Below are positions 33,868-43,838 of a DNA stretch of 64,000 bases, in pieces. The stretch's first letter is position 1. Every line of letters starts with the position of its first letter. The notes beneath the pieces are model-generated. The model had not been told where the DNA came from. It made no database searches and saw only the letters and a program-made list of their open reading frames with translations. The translations under genes were made by a program, and so were the position numbers. This DNA is from Dactylis glomerata (taxonomy: Eukaryota; Streptophyta; Magnoliopsida; Poales; Poaceae): the NCBI GenBank assembly GCA_007115705.1, contig QXEO01000244.1, positions 1,967,222 through 2,031,221 on the forward strand, written 5' to 3'.

Positions 33868-36800
33868 ATGACAGGAACCCCGAAGGATGATGTTGATCCA
33901 GAGAAGATGACTAGTGCAGAGTTGCATGCCCACTTCACACGGCTGTTGGTGGGGCGTGCACAAGATGTGGACACACGCTTGGGTGATGTTGATTCCAAGC
34001 TTTCTGATGCGATGGACAAGATGGCTGGTCTTGAGGCATCCTTCAACACCAAGCTCGATGCCCGGTTCCAGGAAGTCCTGGCCCGTTTACCACCACTGCC
34101 ACGGCCGGCCGTCCCTGTACCACGTGCTCGCCGCGTTCCTCTTACAGCTGCGGCAGCTGCTGCGGCCGCTACGGAGGCGGCCACCCAGGACGGATATGCT
34201 GCTGACGAGGGGGAAAACGAGTTCGAAGATGAAAACGAGCTCGACGAGGACAAGGTCCAACAACCTGCACCTGGCCGTCCGCGGCAATACAACCGCAACG
34301 CTCGTCCACCTCCGCGTCCGGTACGTGATGATGACCATGTGGCTAAGCTAAAATTAAATATTCCGCCATTTGAGGGTAGATATAATCCTGATGCATATCT
34401 CACTTGGGAATTAGAAGTAGAGCAACGTTTTGCATGTTTACGCTACCCTGAGCATTTGCGTGTTAGTGCTGCTACATGTGAATTTACTGATTTTGCTTCT
34501 ATCTGGTGGTCTGAATATTGTCGAGTCAATCATGCTAATATTCCTGCTACTTGGCTTGGTCTAAAACATGCCATGCGTACTCGTTTTGTACCTCCACATT
34601 ATCAACGAGACTTGCTTAAAAAATTAACTCGTTTAGAACAAGGCAAAAATTCTGTACAAGAGTATTATCAAGAGTTACAAACGGGCATGATTCGTTGTGG
34701 TATTGTAGAGGATAATGAAGCTATGCTTGCACGTTTCTTTGGTGGTTTAAATAAGGAGATTCAGCATATTTTAGACTACAAGGAGTACAATACTATTACT
34801 CGTTTATTTCACCTTGCTTGCAAAGCTGAACTTGAAGTGCAGGATCGTCAACCATCATGGAGAAGACCTAATAATTCTGCAGGTCGTACTTCTTCATGGT
34901 CTGCGCGCCAATCAGCTCCACCTTCTCGTGGGGATGCACCAGGTCCTTCCACCTCCAGGTATACCACGCCGACGTCAAGAACGCCACCTGCTCCTGCTCC
35001 TGCTCCATCACCATCTGCTGGTCCGACACGGAGTTCTTCTTCCATGGCCTCCACGGGGAAGACTCGCGATATTCAATGTCGCAAGTGTTTTGGGTTTGGT
35101 CACATTGAAAAAGAATGCAGAACCAAACGTGTGATGGTGGTACTTGAAGATGGCGAATATGACTCTGCAAGTGATTTTGATGATGATACATTGGCACTTA
35201 TTGCTGCACGTGATGGTGCCAATTCTGATTCTGACAAGGAGATGGAGGTAATGGGAGCTGAAACTGCTGATCAATACAAGAGCTTAGTTGCACAACGTGT
35301 CTTGAGTGTGCAATTGAGCAAGGCTGAGCATGATCAACGCCACAACTTGTTTCAAACAAGAGGCGTTGTTAAGGAGAGAGCTATCCGGATCATCATTGAT
35401 GGAGGGAGTTGTAACAATCTGGCTAGTATTGACATGGTGGAGAAGCTTGCTCTGCCCACACGACAACGACCTCATCCATATTACATTCAATGGTTTGAGA
35501 GCTCCCGTAAGCTCAAGGTAACAAGAACTGCACGCGTGCATTTTACTATTGGTACTTATTCAGATTTTGTTGATTGTGATGTTGTACCTATGCAAGCTTG
35601 TTCTTTGTTACTTGGTAGACCATGGCAATTTGATAGAGAATCTGTACATAATGGTAAAACAAATCAGTATTCTCTTACACATGCTGGCAAGAAAATTGGA
35701 CTTAAACCCATGACTCCGGAACAAATTTTGAAAGATGATCTTGCTAGAGCTAGTAGATTAAAAAATGAGGACAAACATAAGAGTGAGAATCAGATTATTG
35801 CTGCAGATTTTGTACCACCTAAGCATTCTTCTAAATCTGATTCTAACCATGCTACTGAAATTCGTTTGAAGAATCCTTGTTTACTTGCTAGCAAATCTGA
35901 TCTTGCTGAAATTGATGTCAATATTACTCCATGCTATGCTATTATTTGCAAAGAAGTACTGTTTTCATTTGAGGATATGCCTCCTTCTTTGCCACCTGCG
36001 GTTGCTAACCTTTTGCAGGAATACATGGATGTTTTTCCACAAGATGTTCCACCTGGACTTCCACCTATTCGTGGAATAGAACACCAAATTGATTTGATTC
36101 CAGGAGCTTCGCTGCCCAACCGTGCGCCATATCGCACCAATCCTGAAGAAACAAAAGAGATACAACGACAGATCCAGAGTTTATTGGACAAAGGTTATAT
36201 TCGTGAGTCTCTTAGTCCATGCGCTGTTCCTATTATTTTAGTACCTAAGAAAGATGGTTCTTCGCGCATGTGTACTGATTGTCGTGCTATTAATAATATT
36301 ACCATTCGATATCGTCACCCTATACCTCGTTTGGATGACATGCTAGATGAGTTGAGTGGTTCTATTATGTTCTCTAAAGTTGATTTGCGTAGTGGTTACC
36401 ACCAAATTCGTATGCAATTAGGAGATGAATGGAAAACAGCTTTTAAAACTAAGTTCGGTTTATATGAGTGGTTAGTAATGCCGTTTGGTTTAACTAATGC
36501 ACCTAGTACCTTTATGAGACTGATGAACGAAGTTTTCCGTGCTTTTATTGGTCGTTTTGTGGTGGTATATTTTGATGACATTCTCATATATAGCAAATCT
36601 TTAGAGGACCATTTGGATCATTTACGTGCTGTTTTCAATGCTTTACGTGATGCACGTTTGTATGGTAATCTTGAGAAGTGCACCTTCTGCACAAATAGAG
36701 TTGCTTTTCTTGGTTATGTTGTTACAGAACAGGGAATTGAAGTTGATCCAGCCAAGATTGAAGCTATTGATAATTGGCCACAGCCCAAGACGGTCACCCA

Positions 36801-38952
36801 AGTAAGGAGTTTTCTTGGTCTTGCTGGGTTTTATAGGCGCTTTGTCAAAGATTTTGGTTCTATTGCTGCGTCATTGAATGAGCTCACAAAGAAGGATGTG
36901 CCCTTTGTTTGGGGCGATGCACAACAAGAGGCCTTCATGATACTGAAAGATAAGTTAACACATGCTCCATTACTCCAACTTCCTGATTTTAATAAGACGT
37001 TTGAACTTGAATGTGATGCTAGTGGCATTGGTTTGGGAGGTGTGTTATTACAAGAGGGCAAACCTGTAGCATATTTTAGTGAAAAATTGAGTGGGCCTAG
37101 TCTGAACTATTCTACTTATGATAAAGAATTATATGCGCTGGTTCGGACATTAGAAACTTGGCAACATTATTTATGGCCTAAAGAATTTGTTATACATTCT
37201 GATCATGAATCTTTGAAGCATATTCGTAGTCAAGCAAAACTGAATCGTCGCCATGCCAAGTGGGTTGAATTTATTGAATCTTTTCCTTATGTTATCAAAC
37301 ACAAAAAGGGTAAAGATAATATTATTGCTGATGCTTTGTCGCGCCGTTATACTATGTTATCTCAGCTTGACTTCAAAATTTTTGGGTTGGAAACTATAAA
37401 GGAACAATACTTGCATGATGCTGAATTTAAAGATGTGTTGCAAAATTGTAAAGATGGTAGGACATGGAACAAATTCATCCTTAATGATGGATTTGTGTTC
37501 CGTGCTAACAAACTATGCATCCCAGATGGTTCCGTTCGTCTTTTGTTGTTACAGGAGGCGCATGGAGGAGGATTAATGGGACACTTTGGTGTCAAGAAGA
37601 CGGAGGATGTTCTTGCTGCACACTTCTTTTGGCCACGCATGCGGCGAGATGTTGAGAGATTCGTGGCACGCTGCACTACTTGTCAAAAAGCTAAGTCTCG
37701 CCTTAATCCACATGGTTTATATATGCCTCTTCCTGTTCCTAGTGTTCCTTGGGAGGATATTTCAATGGACTTTGTTTTGGGATTACCTCGTACACAGAAG
37801 GGGAGGGATAGTATTTTTGTTGTTGTGGATCGGTTTTCTAAGATGGCACACTTTATTCCTTGTCACAAGACCGATGATGCTGCGCACATTGCTGAATTAT
37901 TTTTTCGTGATATCGTTCGTTTGCATGGTGTGCCAAATACTATTGTTTCTGATCGTGATACTAAATTTCTTAGCCACTTTTGGAGATGTTTATGGGCTAA
38001 GTTGGGGACTAAATTGCTGTTTAGTACTACATGTCATCCCCAAACTGATGGACAAACTGAAGTAGTTAATAGAACTTTATCTACCATGCTGCGGGCTGTT
38101 TTAAAGAAGAACTTAAAATTGTGGGAGGAATGTTTGCCTCATATTGAGTTTGCTTATAATCGTTCGCTGCATTCTACCACAAAGATGAGCCCTTTTCAGA
38201 TTGTCTATGGTTTTGTTCCACGTGCACCTATTGATTTGTTGCCTTTACCATCTTCAGTGCAAAATAATTTCGATGCTACACAGCGTGCTGAATTGATTTT
38301 AAAATTGCATGCAACTACTAAAGACAACATAGAACGCATGAATGTTAAGTATAAAGTTGCTGGGGATAGAGGACGAAAGCATGTTGTGTTTGAGGTTGGT
38401 GATCTTGTTTGGTTGCATTTGCGCAAAGATCGTTTTCCTGATTTGCGCAAGTCTAAGTTAATGCCACGTGCTGATGGTCCTTTTAAGGTGATAGAGAAAA
38501 TCAATGATAATGCATATAAACTGGAGCTTCCTGCAGATTTTGGTACGGTAAGTCCTACATTTAACATTGCAGATTTAAAACCTTACTTCGGTGAAGAAGA
38601 TGAGGTTGCGTCGAGGACGACTTCAATTCAAGAAGGGGAGCATGATGAGGACATCCCATCTATTGATACACCCGCTGTACCTACAGCGGAACACATACAA
38701 GGACCCATCACTCGAGCTCGTGCCAAGCAACTTAACTATCAGGTACTTTCGTTTCTTGGAACTCTTTCTCACATACATGAGAATATGATGCTGCCTAAAT
38801 CAGATATGTTTGTTACTCTTAGGAATGATGGACCTAGCATGGATGAGAGGGACAAGCATTGGAGCATGATCGTGCATGGAGATGGCAGCATGCGTTTGAG
38901 GATTGAAGAAGACGCCACGAGTGGAGATTTCAGAACTTTGAAGCCACCATAA
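33868..38952 (+). CDS. gag-pol: Gag-Pol polyprotein of C (CRM-clade), intact
   Basis: Single frame of 1694 residues; I chose the ATG at 33868 (MTGTPKDD) because the open frame upstream has no earlier ATG. Domains: coiled coil about 25-70; capsid about 175-305; CCHC knuckle CRKCFGFGHIEKEC at about 403-416; protease with D511-G-G (IIIDGGSCNNLAS) and LLLGRPWQFD; reverse transcriptase with YFDDILIYS at 901-909; RNase H with CDASG (D1050), KELYAL and HSDHES; integrase HHCC about 1232-1272, then Asp in ISMDFVLG (about 1300), Asp in VSDRDTKF (about 1362) and Glu in QTEVVNRTL (about 1397). After a GPF-type motif (ADGPFKVIEK, about 1535) comes the GPITRARAKQL tail, already inside LTR2. All catalytic residues are present, so the element may be active. 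Confidence 0.95.
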   Translation: MTGTPKDDVDPEKMTSAELHAHFTRLLVGRAQDVDTRLGDVDSKLSDAMDKMAGLEASFNTKLDARFQEVLARLPPLPRPAVPVPRARRVPLTAAAAAAAATEAATQDGYAADEGENEFEDENELDEDKVQQPAPGRPRQYNRNARPPPRPVRDDDHVAKLKLNIPPFEGRYNPDAYLTWELEVEQRFACLRYPEHLRVSAATCEFTDFASIWWSEYCRVNHANIPATWLGLKHAMRTRFVPPHYQRDLLKKLTRLEQGKNSVQEYYQELQTGMIRCGIVEDNEAMLARFFGGLNKEIQHILDYKEYNTITRLFHLACKAELEVQDRQPSWRRPNNSAGRTSSWSARQSAPPSRGDAPGPSTSRYTTPTSRTPPAPAPAPSPSAGPTRSSSSMASTGKTRDIQCRKCFGFGHIEKECRTKRVMVVLEDGEYDSASDFDDDTLALIAARDGANSDSDKEMEVMGAETADQYKSLVAQRVLSVQLSKAEHDQRHNLFQTRGVVKERAIRIIIDGGSCNNLASIDMVEKLALPTRQRPHPYYIQWFESSRKLKVTRTARVHFTIGTYSDFVDCDVVPMQACSLLLGRPWQFDRESVHNGKTNQYSLTHAGKKIGLKPMTPEQILKDDLARASRLKNEDKHKSENQIIAADFVPPKHSSKSDSNHATEIRLKNPCLLASKSDLAEIDVNITPCYAIICKEVLFSFEDMPPSLPPAVANLLQEYMDVFPQDVPPGLPPIRGIEHQIDLIPGASLPNRAPYRTNPEETKEIQRQIQSLLDKGYIRESLSPCAVPIILVPKKDGSSRMCTDCRAINNITIRYRHPIPRLDDMLDELSGSIMFSKVDLRSGYHQIRMQLGDEWKTAFKTKFGLYEWLVMPFGLTNAPSTFMRLMNEVFRAFIGRFVVVYFDDILIYSKSLEDHLDHLRAVFNALRDARLYGNLEKCTFCTNRVAFLGYVVTEQGIEVDPAKIEAIDNWPQPKTVTQVRSFLGLAGFYRRFVKDFGSIAASLNELTKKDVPFVWGDAQQEAFMILKDKLTHAPLLQLPDFNKTFELECDASGIGLGGVLLQEGKPVAYFSEKLSGPSLNYSTYDKELYALVRTLETWQHYLWPKEFVIHSDHESLKHIRSQAKLNRRHAKWVEFIESFPYVIKHKKGKDNIIADALSRRYTMLSQLDFKIFGLETIKEQYLHDAEFKDVLQNCKDGRTWNKFILNDGFVFRANKLCIPDGSVRLLLLQEAHGGGLMGHFGVKKTEDVLAAHFFWPRMRRDVERFVARCTTCQKAKSRLNPHGLYMPLPVPSVPWEDISMDFVLGLPRTQKGRDSIFVVVDRFSKMAHFIPCHKTDDAAHIAELFFRDIVRLHGVPNTIVSDRDTKFLSHFWRCLWAKLGTKLLFSTTCHPQTDGQTEVVNRTLSTMLRAVLKKNLKLWEECLPHIEFAYNRSLHSTTKMSPFQIVYGFVPRAPIDLLPLPSSVQNNFDATQRAELILKLHATTKDNIERMNVKYKVAGDRGRKHVVFEVGDLVWLHLRKDRFPDLRKSKLMPRADGPFKVIEKINDNAYKLELPADFGTVSPTFNIADLKPYFGEEDEVASRTTSIQEGEHDEDIPSIDTPAVPTAEHIQGPITRARAKQLNYQVLSFLGTLSHIHENMMLPKSDMFVTLRNDGPSMDERDKHWSMIVHGDGSMRLRIEEDATSGDFRTLKPP

Positions 38953-39567
38953 TGAAGGATGAAGACTTGGACGAAATATACAAAGAGCTACTTCATAATT
39001 TCGTCCATAAATACATATGGTGCTGCGTCACTTCTATTTTTGGGCCAGGCCCATGTAAATTTCGCAGCAAATAAGACAGCCACTTTTAGGAGTCCGAATT
39101 TGAGGAGAAAAGGCCTGTTAGGGGTCCGTTCGACCACCCAACCCATGGCTGGTCGCACCCCTACCTTTTCCTCCTCAAATACCCCCGTAGCCGTCATTAG
39201 AACTCGGATTTTGATTAGACTAAAAGTTAGCCCTTGCTGCAACTACGAGCTCGACTTTTGAGGCCAATCGCCCAGAAGAAGACCGCCTATTCGGAATCCC
39301 ACCTTTTGAATAAAGCATACATCTTTCATCCGCAATATCTTGATTGCTGTATTAGTTCTTACTTGTTCTCGATTTCAGGTAGGAATTAAGACCCTCGCTG
39401 GTCAGGCTGATCGTGCACCCGCAAGATCAGTAACTCCCGGAGATTGTCCTAGCGATTGCATTGGCGCACGAGCTTCGCACGTGTAGTCGGATCGTCAAGC
39501 ACAAACTCCACCCACCAAATCGACGTATCAAGATCTCATCGAAAGATCGGACACCTTTGCCCTATCA
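38643..39567 (+). repeat. LTR2 (middle, long LTR) of C
   Basis: 925 bp with the same ends as LTR1 and LTR3, plus an internal segment of about 306 bp (about 38904-39209) bounded by GGATT at both sides. It contains the stop codon of the gag-pol ORF (38950-38952). Confidence 0.93.
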
Positions 39568-39743
39568 CGTGCTGATGGTCCTTTTAAGGTGATAGAGAAA
39601 ATCAATGATAATGCATATAAACTGGAGCTTCCTGCAGATTTTGGTACGGTAAGTCCTACATTTAACATTGCAGATTTAAAACCTTACTTCGGTGAAGAAG
39701 ATGAGGTTGCGTCGAGGACGACTTCAATTCAAGAAGGGGAGCA
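39568..39743 (+). pseudogene. Duplicated 3' end of pol between LTR2 and LTR3 of C
   Basis: 176 bp identical by eye to 38467-38642, joined to the end of LTR2 at a shared CA. It encodes the last residues before the LTR and the polypurine tract (AAGAAGGGGAGCA, 39730-39742) again, and reads on into LTR3, where the frame ends at 40056. Confidence 0.93.
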
Positions 39744-40362
39744 TGATGAGGACATCCCATCTATTGATACACCCGCTGTACCTACAGCGGAACACATACA
39801 AGGACCCATCACTCGAGCTCGTGCCAAGCAACTTAACTATCAGGTACTTTCGTTTCTTGGAACTCTTTCTCACATACATGAGAATATGATGCTGCCTAAA
39901 TCAGATATGTTTGTTACTCTTAGGAATGATGGACCTAGCATGGATGAGAGGGACAAGCATTGGAGCATGATCGTGCATGGAGATGGCAGCATGCGTTTGA
40001 GGATTTTGATTAGACTAAAAGTTAGCCCTTGCTGCAACTACGAGCTCGACTTTTGAGGCCAATCGCCCAGAAGAAGACCGCCTATTCGGAATCCCACCTT
40101 TTGAATAAAGCATACATCTTTCATCCGCAATATCTTGATTGCTGTATTAGTTCTTACTTGTTCTCGATTTCAGGTAGGAATTAAGACCCTCGCTGGTCAG
40201 GCTGATCGTGCACCCGCAAGATCAGTAACTCCCGGAGATTGTCCTAGCGATTGCATTGGCGCACGAGCTTCGCACGTGTAGTCGGATCGTCAAGCACAAA
40301 CTCCACCCACCAAATCGACGTATCAAGATCTCATCGAAAGATCGGACACCTTTGCCCTATCA
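39744..40362 (+). repeat. LTR3 (3' terminal LTR) of C
   Basis: 619 bp, identical by eye to LTR1, including the 306-bp deletion relative to LTR2. Followed by the CCCGC target duplication. Confidence 0.95.
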
Positions 40363-40367
40363 CCCGC

Positions 40368-40650
40368 TAAGTTAGGCCCAAGAATAGTCAAAGTCAAAAT
40401 ACGAGTCAATATCATATACAGACACTATAATATGTATTAAACTCGACCGGTTCCTTGAGACCTGGCCCCCTATATATAGGGGCCAAGAGAGGCCGGCTAG
40501 GGACAGATTGAGAGTAAGCCAAGCTCATCACCATGTTTATTCTCGATACACGCCTCGTTTGACTGATCTTTACCTTTGAGTTCATCCGATGCCCTATTCC
40601 CCCGATCCTAAGTCCTTCATCTTGGACATTTGTCGAGTTAACCCTCGTCA
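40368..40650 (+). repeat. 3' LTR of A, second part
   Basis: Remaining 283 bp after the C insertion, ending AACCCTCGTCA and followed by CTTAC. Palindromic TATA region CCCCTATATATAGGGG near 40466. Confidence 0.93.
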
Positions 40651-40655
40651 CTTAC

Positions 40656-41028
40656 TCTTTGGATAAAATCTGGACAAGAATCTCTTTTGTAGCTTCTCCC
40701 AGGTGAGGATGGTTTCTGTCGGACCGGTCCTATACCAAGATAGAGTTGTACCGGTTAGAGATTGGTTAAATATTTTTAACATTACATCATCGTTGGTGTA
40801 GTTCTTGAGTTTAAAAGTCCCACAAAGATCTGTGAAGAAGTCCAGATGCTTATATGTATCTTCCTCTATGACATCTCCTACAAATTGATTCTTATGAAAA
40901 ATAGCAAGGAGTTGGGGATTAATCTCATAGTCAATGTTAATGTTTGTGTCTCCTTTCATGATGGCAGTATTAAAATCCTCAAACTTTGTGGACATATCGA
41001 GTTGTTTCATAAGTTCCAACTGCGTCAT
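40656..41028 (-). pseudogene. Gag N-terminal half of element O
   Basis: ATG at 41028, 87 bp from the primer-binding site. The first half of an Athila-type Gag capsid: LGVxx-like DFFTDLCGTFKLKNY, then LTGTTLSWYRTGPTETILTW and KRFLSRFYP. The frame then runs into the A LTR. Its continuation is at 8033-7848. Confidence 0.82.
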
Positions 41029-41115
41029 GGTGGTTTTACCTAAAAACTAGTAAACAACTTTAGTATAACAATAATAAATTAAGATAATTAAAAACAAAGA
41101 CCAGAAGCGCTTAGC

Positions 41116-41133
41116 TCCCCGGCAACGGCGCCA
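41116..41133 (-). other. Primer-binding site of O (tRNA-Asp)
   Basis: Minus strand TGGCGCCGTTGCCGGGGA, an exact 18-base complement of plant tRNA-Asp. Ten bases from the LTR. Confidence 0.88.
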
Positions 41134-41143
41134 GAAAATAACT

Positions 41144-42519
41144 TGATAACTGCAAGTGCATAGGTTGTATGCAGCTAGTTTCAAAAGTAAGAGTATCGAA
41201 CCACATAGAGTTAGATTGCAAAAGGTCTTAATGCTCCTAATTACCATTATTAAAGTATACTTATATGAAATCTACCATTGCAAGTAAAATGTGTGTGAAA
41301 AGGTGTTTGAGAGTGTTTGGTGCTTGAGTGAATGAATTCTAAGACTAGTGATTCCAACCAATGGGTGAAATAAAGGAGGGTTTTTATATGAAACTTACAT
41401 CGGGCAGAAGAGTTCTTAGGGAGGTGTGGATACACCGCTATCAAGGTATTAATCTTATGATTAGGATAATTTATTCCTTCCTTCATGTGTATGCATGGGG
41501 TGGAGCTCCATAACTAGATGATTGCGGATCAGCCATCAACTCCTCATCCCTCATAATGACTGTTGCGAATGATAGCCAGCCACTTCTATCCATCTACAAT
41601 TAAGGGTTTCCCCATGGTTATGGGTAGGCTTAGTGAGTCCGCTCATACCCCCCTTGATAAGATGAAGATCTGATGCGACATGTCACTTAGCACCATCACA
41701 ACACCCTCTAACCATGAGTGATTCCCTCTCTTGTCCCAAGGGGCAATTCTTGTTTCGTCAACTTCACACAAGATCAAGAGAGACAACTAATACATACATC
41801 ATAAATTAAGGAATGAATTGTCCTTATTTCACATCATAATGTTGCTAGGGTTTCTCCATCTCCCCAAGAACTAGGCAAACTACTCACATATGGAGGCAAT
41901 CAACATCATAGTGGTAATATAGATGATACGCATCAAGATGGATGAATACTTGTACAATTCCAAAAGAAGATCTAGGGATTACAACAAGAATGGAGAATGG
42001 ATGTAGATGCTGATGGCGATGGTGATGATGATGATGATGGTGCTTATTCCTCCAAGGATCCTTGTAGATACTGGATTGATGTCCTCTACGAGTTCCCCCT
42101 CTGGATCCCTTTCGGAGGTGATGTTTCATAAGTTGCTGGTGTCTCTATGTGTTGGACCTCTCTTCCGTCTGCACGGCGTTGGAGTATTTGATGAGGCAAA
42201 GCCACCGACACTCGATACGGTCAGCGATATAGGCGGTCTCTGCCCGTATGGATGCCTATTAAAGTTTCTAGTGTTTGCCCTCGTGATGGCCTTCCTCCCA
42301 AGTGCGTGAATAAATATTTAGTACACTTCTGCAGCTTCAGATTTGTATTTTATTTTTCAGAAATTACATCTTTAATTCACATTTTCATCGCTCCTCATGA
42401 ATTTAGGATCCTGGTGAAACAAGCATAAGAAAGGTACACTCAAGCTGTTAAAATACAAAATTACAAGTGTAAGTAGTGCAAAAACCATAAGGTAAATATG
42501 CTACCATTCGGACTCATCA
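41144..42519 (-). repeat. 5' LTR of O
   Basis: 1376 bp; plus-strand ends TGATAACTGCAAG and CGGACTCATCA. Complete counterpart of the truncated copy at 383-1726. The ATG/GAT-rich stretch near 42010-42040 also varies in length between the copies. The target duplication of O cannot be checked because its other end is outside the window. Confidence 0.88.
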
Positions 42520-43589
42520 ACTCTTCCAGTAATTTTACTCTTTGAATTTGTGAGTTGTTGGGACTCTAGTCGTAGAGTGATGTAGCAGGAGTGTTTTTCC
42601 CCACAAGAGTGACTCAAGGATTTATATCGAACTCTCAAGACAAATGGTGGTTCTTCTTCTTGTACTCTTCCAGCAACCTTCAATAGCAAACAATAGTTTT
42701 GTATCTCAGCCTCGCTGGATCCTCGCTAGAGAAACACACGGCGTCCCTTGTATTGAGCACGTCCGAGTTTTTCCATCTTCTCATGGACATAGGAGCCTGA
42801 AGTGATTCCCTACTTTCTTCACTACCGATACGGTATTATTGAGCTTCACAGTGAAGGTCTCTTCATAGCACTGGTGGTGGAAGACTTTCTTACTCGGTGC
42901 CTCAGCCTGTTGAGAGATAGAGCCGAGCCATCTTGGGTTCACGGCTTTAGAGAGGACCCACACTATGATTTGGATGGTAACTGTGACATCCATAGGCCTT
43001 CTTCATCCCTTGTTCTTTCCATGCTCTCATTACATTTCCTAATTTTCACATCGGGACTTTTTGTTTAGAGGTCCCCTCCAGGACCAGCCGGTATTTCTAC
43101 TCGGCCCTTCCAACTCCAAAGAATACTGAACCAATGGCCCAACAGCCTTATCTCGACTTCCTTTGGGTAGGGGGAGGGACGCTGCCGCAGTATGTACAAT
43201 ATTTGGATTAGTCACCTCATGGCAACAATTCTACTCATTGAATTTCCACTTGTTGGGACTCTAAGCGTAGAGCGGTGTAGCAGGAGAGTTTGTCCCCCAC
43301 AAGGGTGACTCGAGGGTTTATGTCAAACTCACGGGGAAAATGGTGGCTCTTCTTCTTGTACTCTTCCAGCAACCTTCAACAGCAAAAAATAATCTTGTGT
43401 CCCTAAGTAACTGGAGTGGTTGTCAGGCACTCACATCTTGCAAGTTTTATACAAACTAAAATTACTAAGCAAACGCTATACTATGTAATAAGAACTGAAA
43501 GGAAAACAACAAGTAAACTAGTGTGTAAGGTTTTCTTCTGACTAAAAACATGGTGGTGGTGATACCACAAATAATAAATTAAGAGCAAG
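42520..43589. repeat. Unassigned repeat with two diverged direct copies of about 170 bp
   Basis: Segments about 42528-42696 and 43236-43406 are similar: TTGGGACTCTA.GCGTAGAG, GTAGCAGGAG, CCCACAAG.GTGACTC and the exact TTCTTCTTGTACTCTTCCAG. The 540 bp between and the 180 bp after them contain no gene that I recognise. They may be LTR pieces of an older element into which O inserted. Confidence 0.5.
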
Positions 43590-43817
43590 CCAACATACAA
43601 GATGAACATCGCGATTATGCTCAAATGGATATGGAAACTATATAAGAATGCTGAAGGTCTATGGTTAGACCATATTAAAGAAAAGTATGTGGGCGATAAT
43701 AACTTATTCTCCTCACCGGTTCCTCACAAGGGATCGCAATTCATGAACACAATTCATAAGATCAAATGGTACTTTCAGCTAGGAGGTAAGCACCATGTCA
43801 GGAATGGCAAGCACACC
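43590..43817 (+). pseudogene. LINE ORF2 fragment (plus strand)
   Basis: MNIAIMLKWIWKLYKNAEGLW, DHIKEKYVGDNNLF and KIKWYFQLGGKHHVRNGKHTFF are the conserved block downstream of reverse transcriptase in plant L1-type ORF2. The frame is cut at 43818 by the A-tail of an opposing LINE; the last residues of the open frame beyond this point are not LINE-encoded in this sense. Confidence 0.75.
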
Positions 43818-43838
43818 TTTTTTGAAATGGGGAGAACC
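43818..43838 (-). mobile_element. 3' tail of a minus-strand LINE, left of B
   Basis: On the minus strand, GGTTCTCCCCATTTC followed by six A. This resembles the usual end of grass LINEs and continues the LINE 3' UTR seen at 51509-51560 on the other side of B. Confidence 0.65.

Larger units (their letters stand above)
32099..40362 (+). mobile_element. Element C: young, coding-intact CRM-clade Ty3/gypsy retrotransposon with three LTRs
   Basis: TSD CCCGC (32094-32098 and 40363-40367), inside the 3' LTR of A. Order: LTR1 (619 bp), primer-binding site, leader, gag-pol ORF, LTR2 (925 bp), 176-bp copy of the pol 3' end, LTR3 (619 bp). LTR1 and LTR3 look identical by eye. The integrase type, the gag-pol frame running into the 3' LTR and the GPITRARAK tail are features of the CRM lineage of chromoviruses. 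Confidence 0.95.
8039..40650 (+). mobile_element. Element A: Tat-like, non-autonomous Ty3/gypsy retrotransposon with nested D, N1, N2 and C
   Basis: Bounded by a 335-bp 5' LTR and a 3' LTR that is again 335 bp once C is excluded, with a CTTAC target duplication. Own sequence: 8039-8522, 23528-32098 and 40368-40650. It carries a broken gag-protease on the plus strand and two intron-bearing antisense ORFs, but no reverse transcriptase, RNase H or integrase. The Gag/protease type, the antisense Transposase_28-like ORF and the CTCGGGGGCTACT polypurine motif place it near the Tat lineage (RIRE2/Grande-like). After the 5' LTR, TTTGCGCCGACCATGGGGAC may be a mutated primer-binding site; the tRNA is uncertain. 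Confidence 0.9.

Noticed and set aside
33744..34403. 219-residue minus-strand frame opposite the gag of C
   Set aside because: Shadow of the gag frame; low-complexity Ser/Ala composition from the opposite strand.
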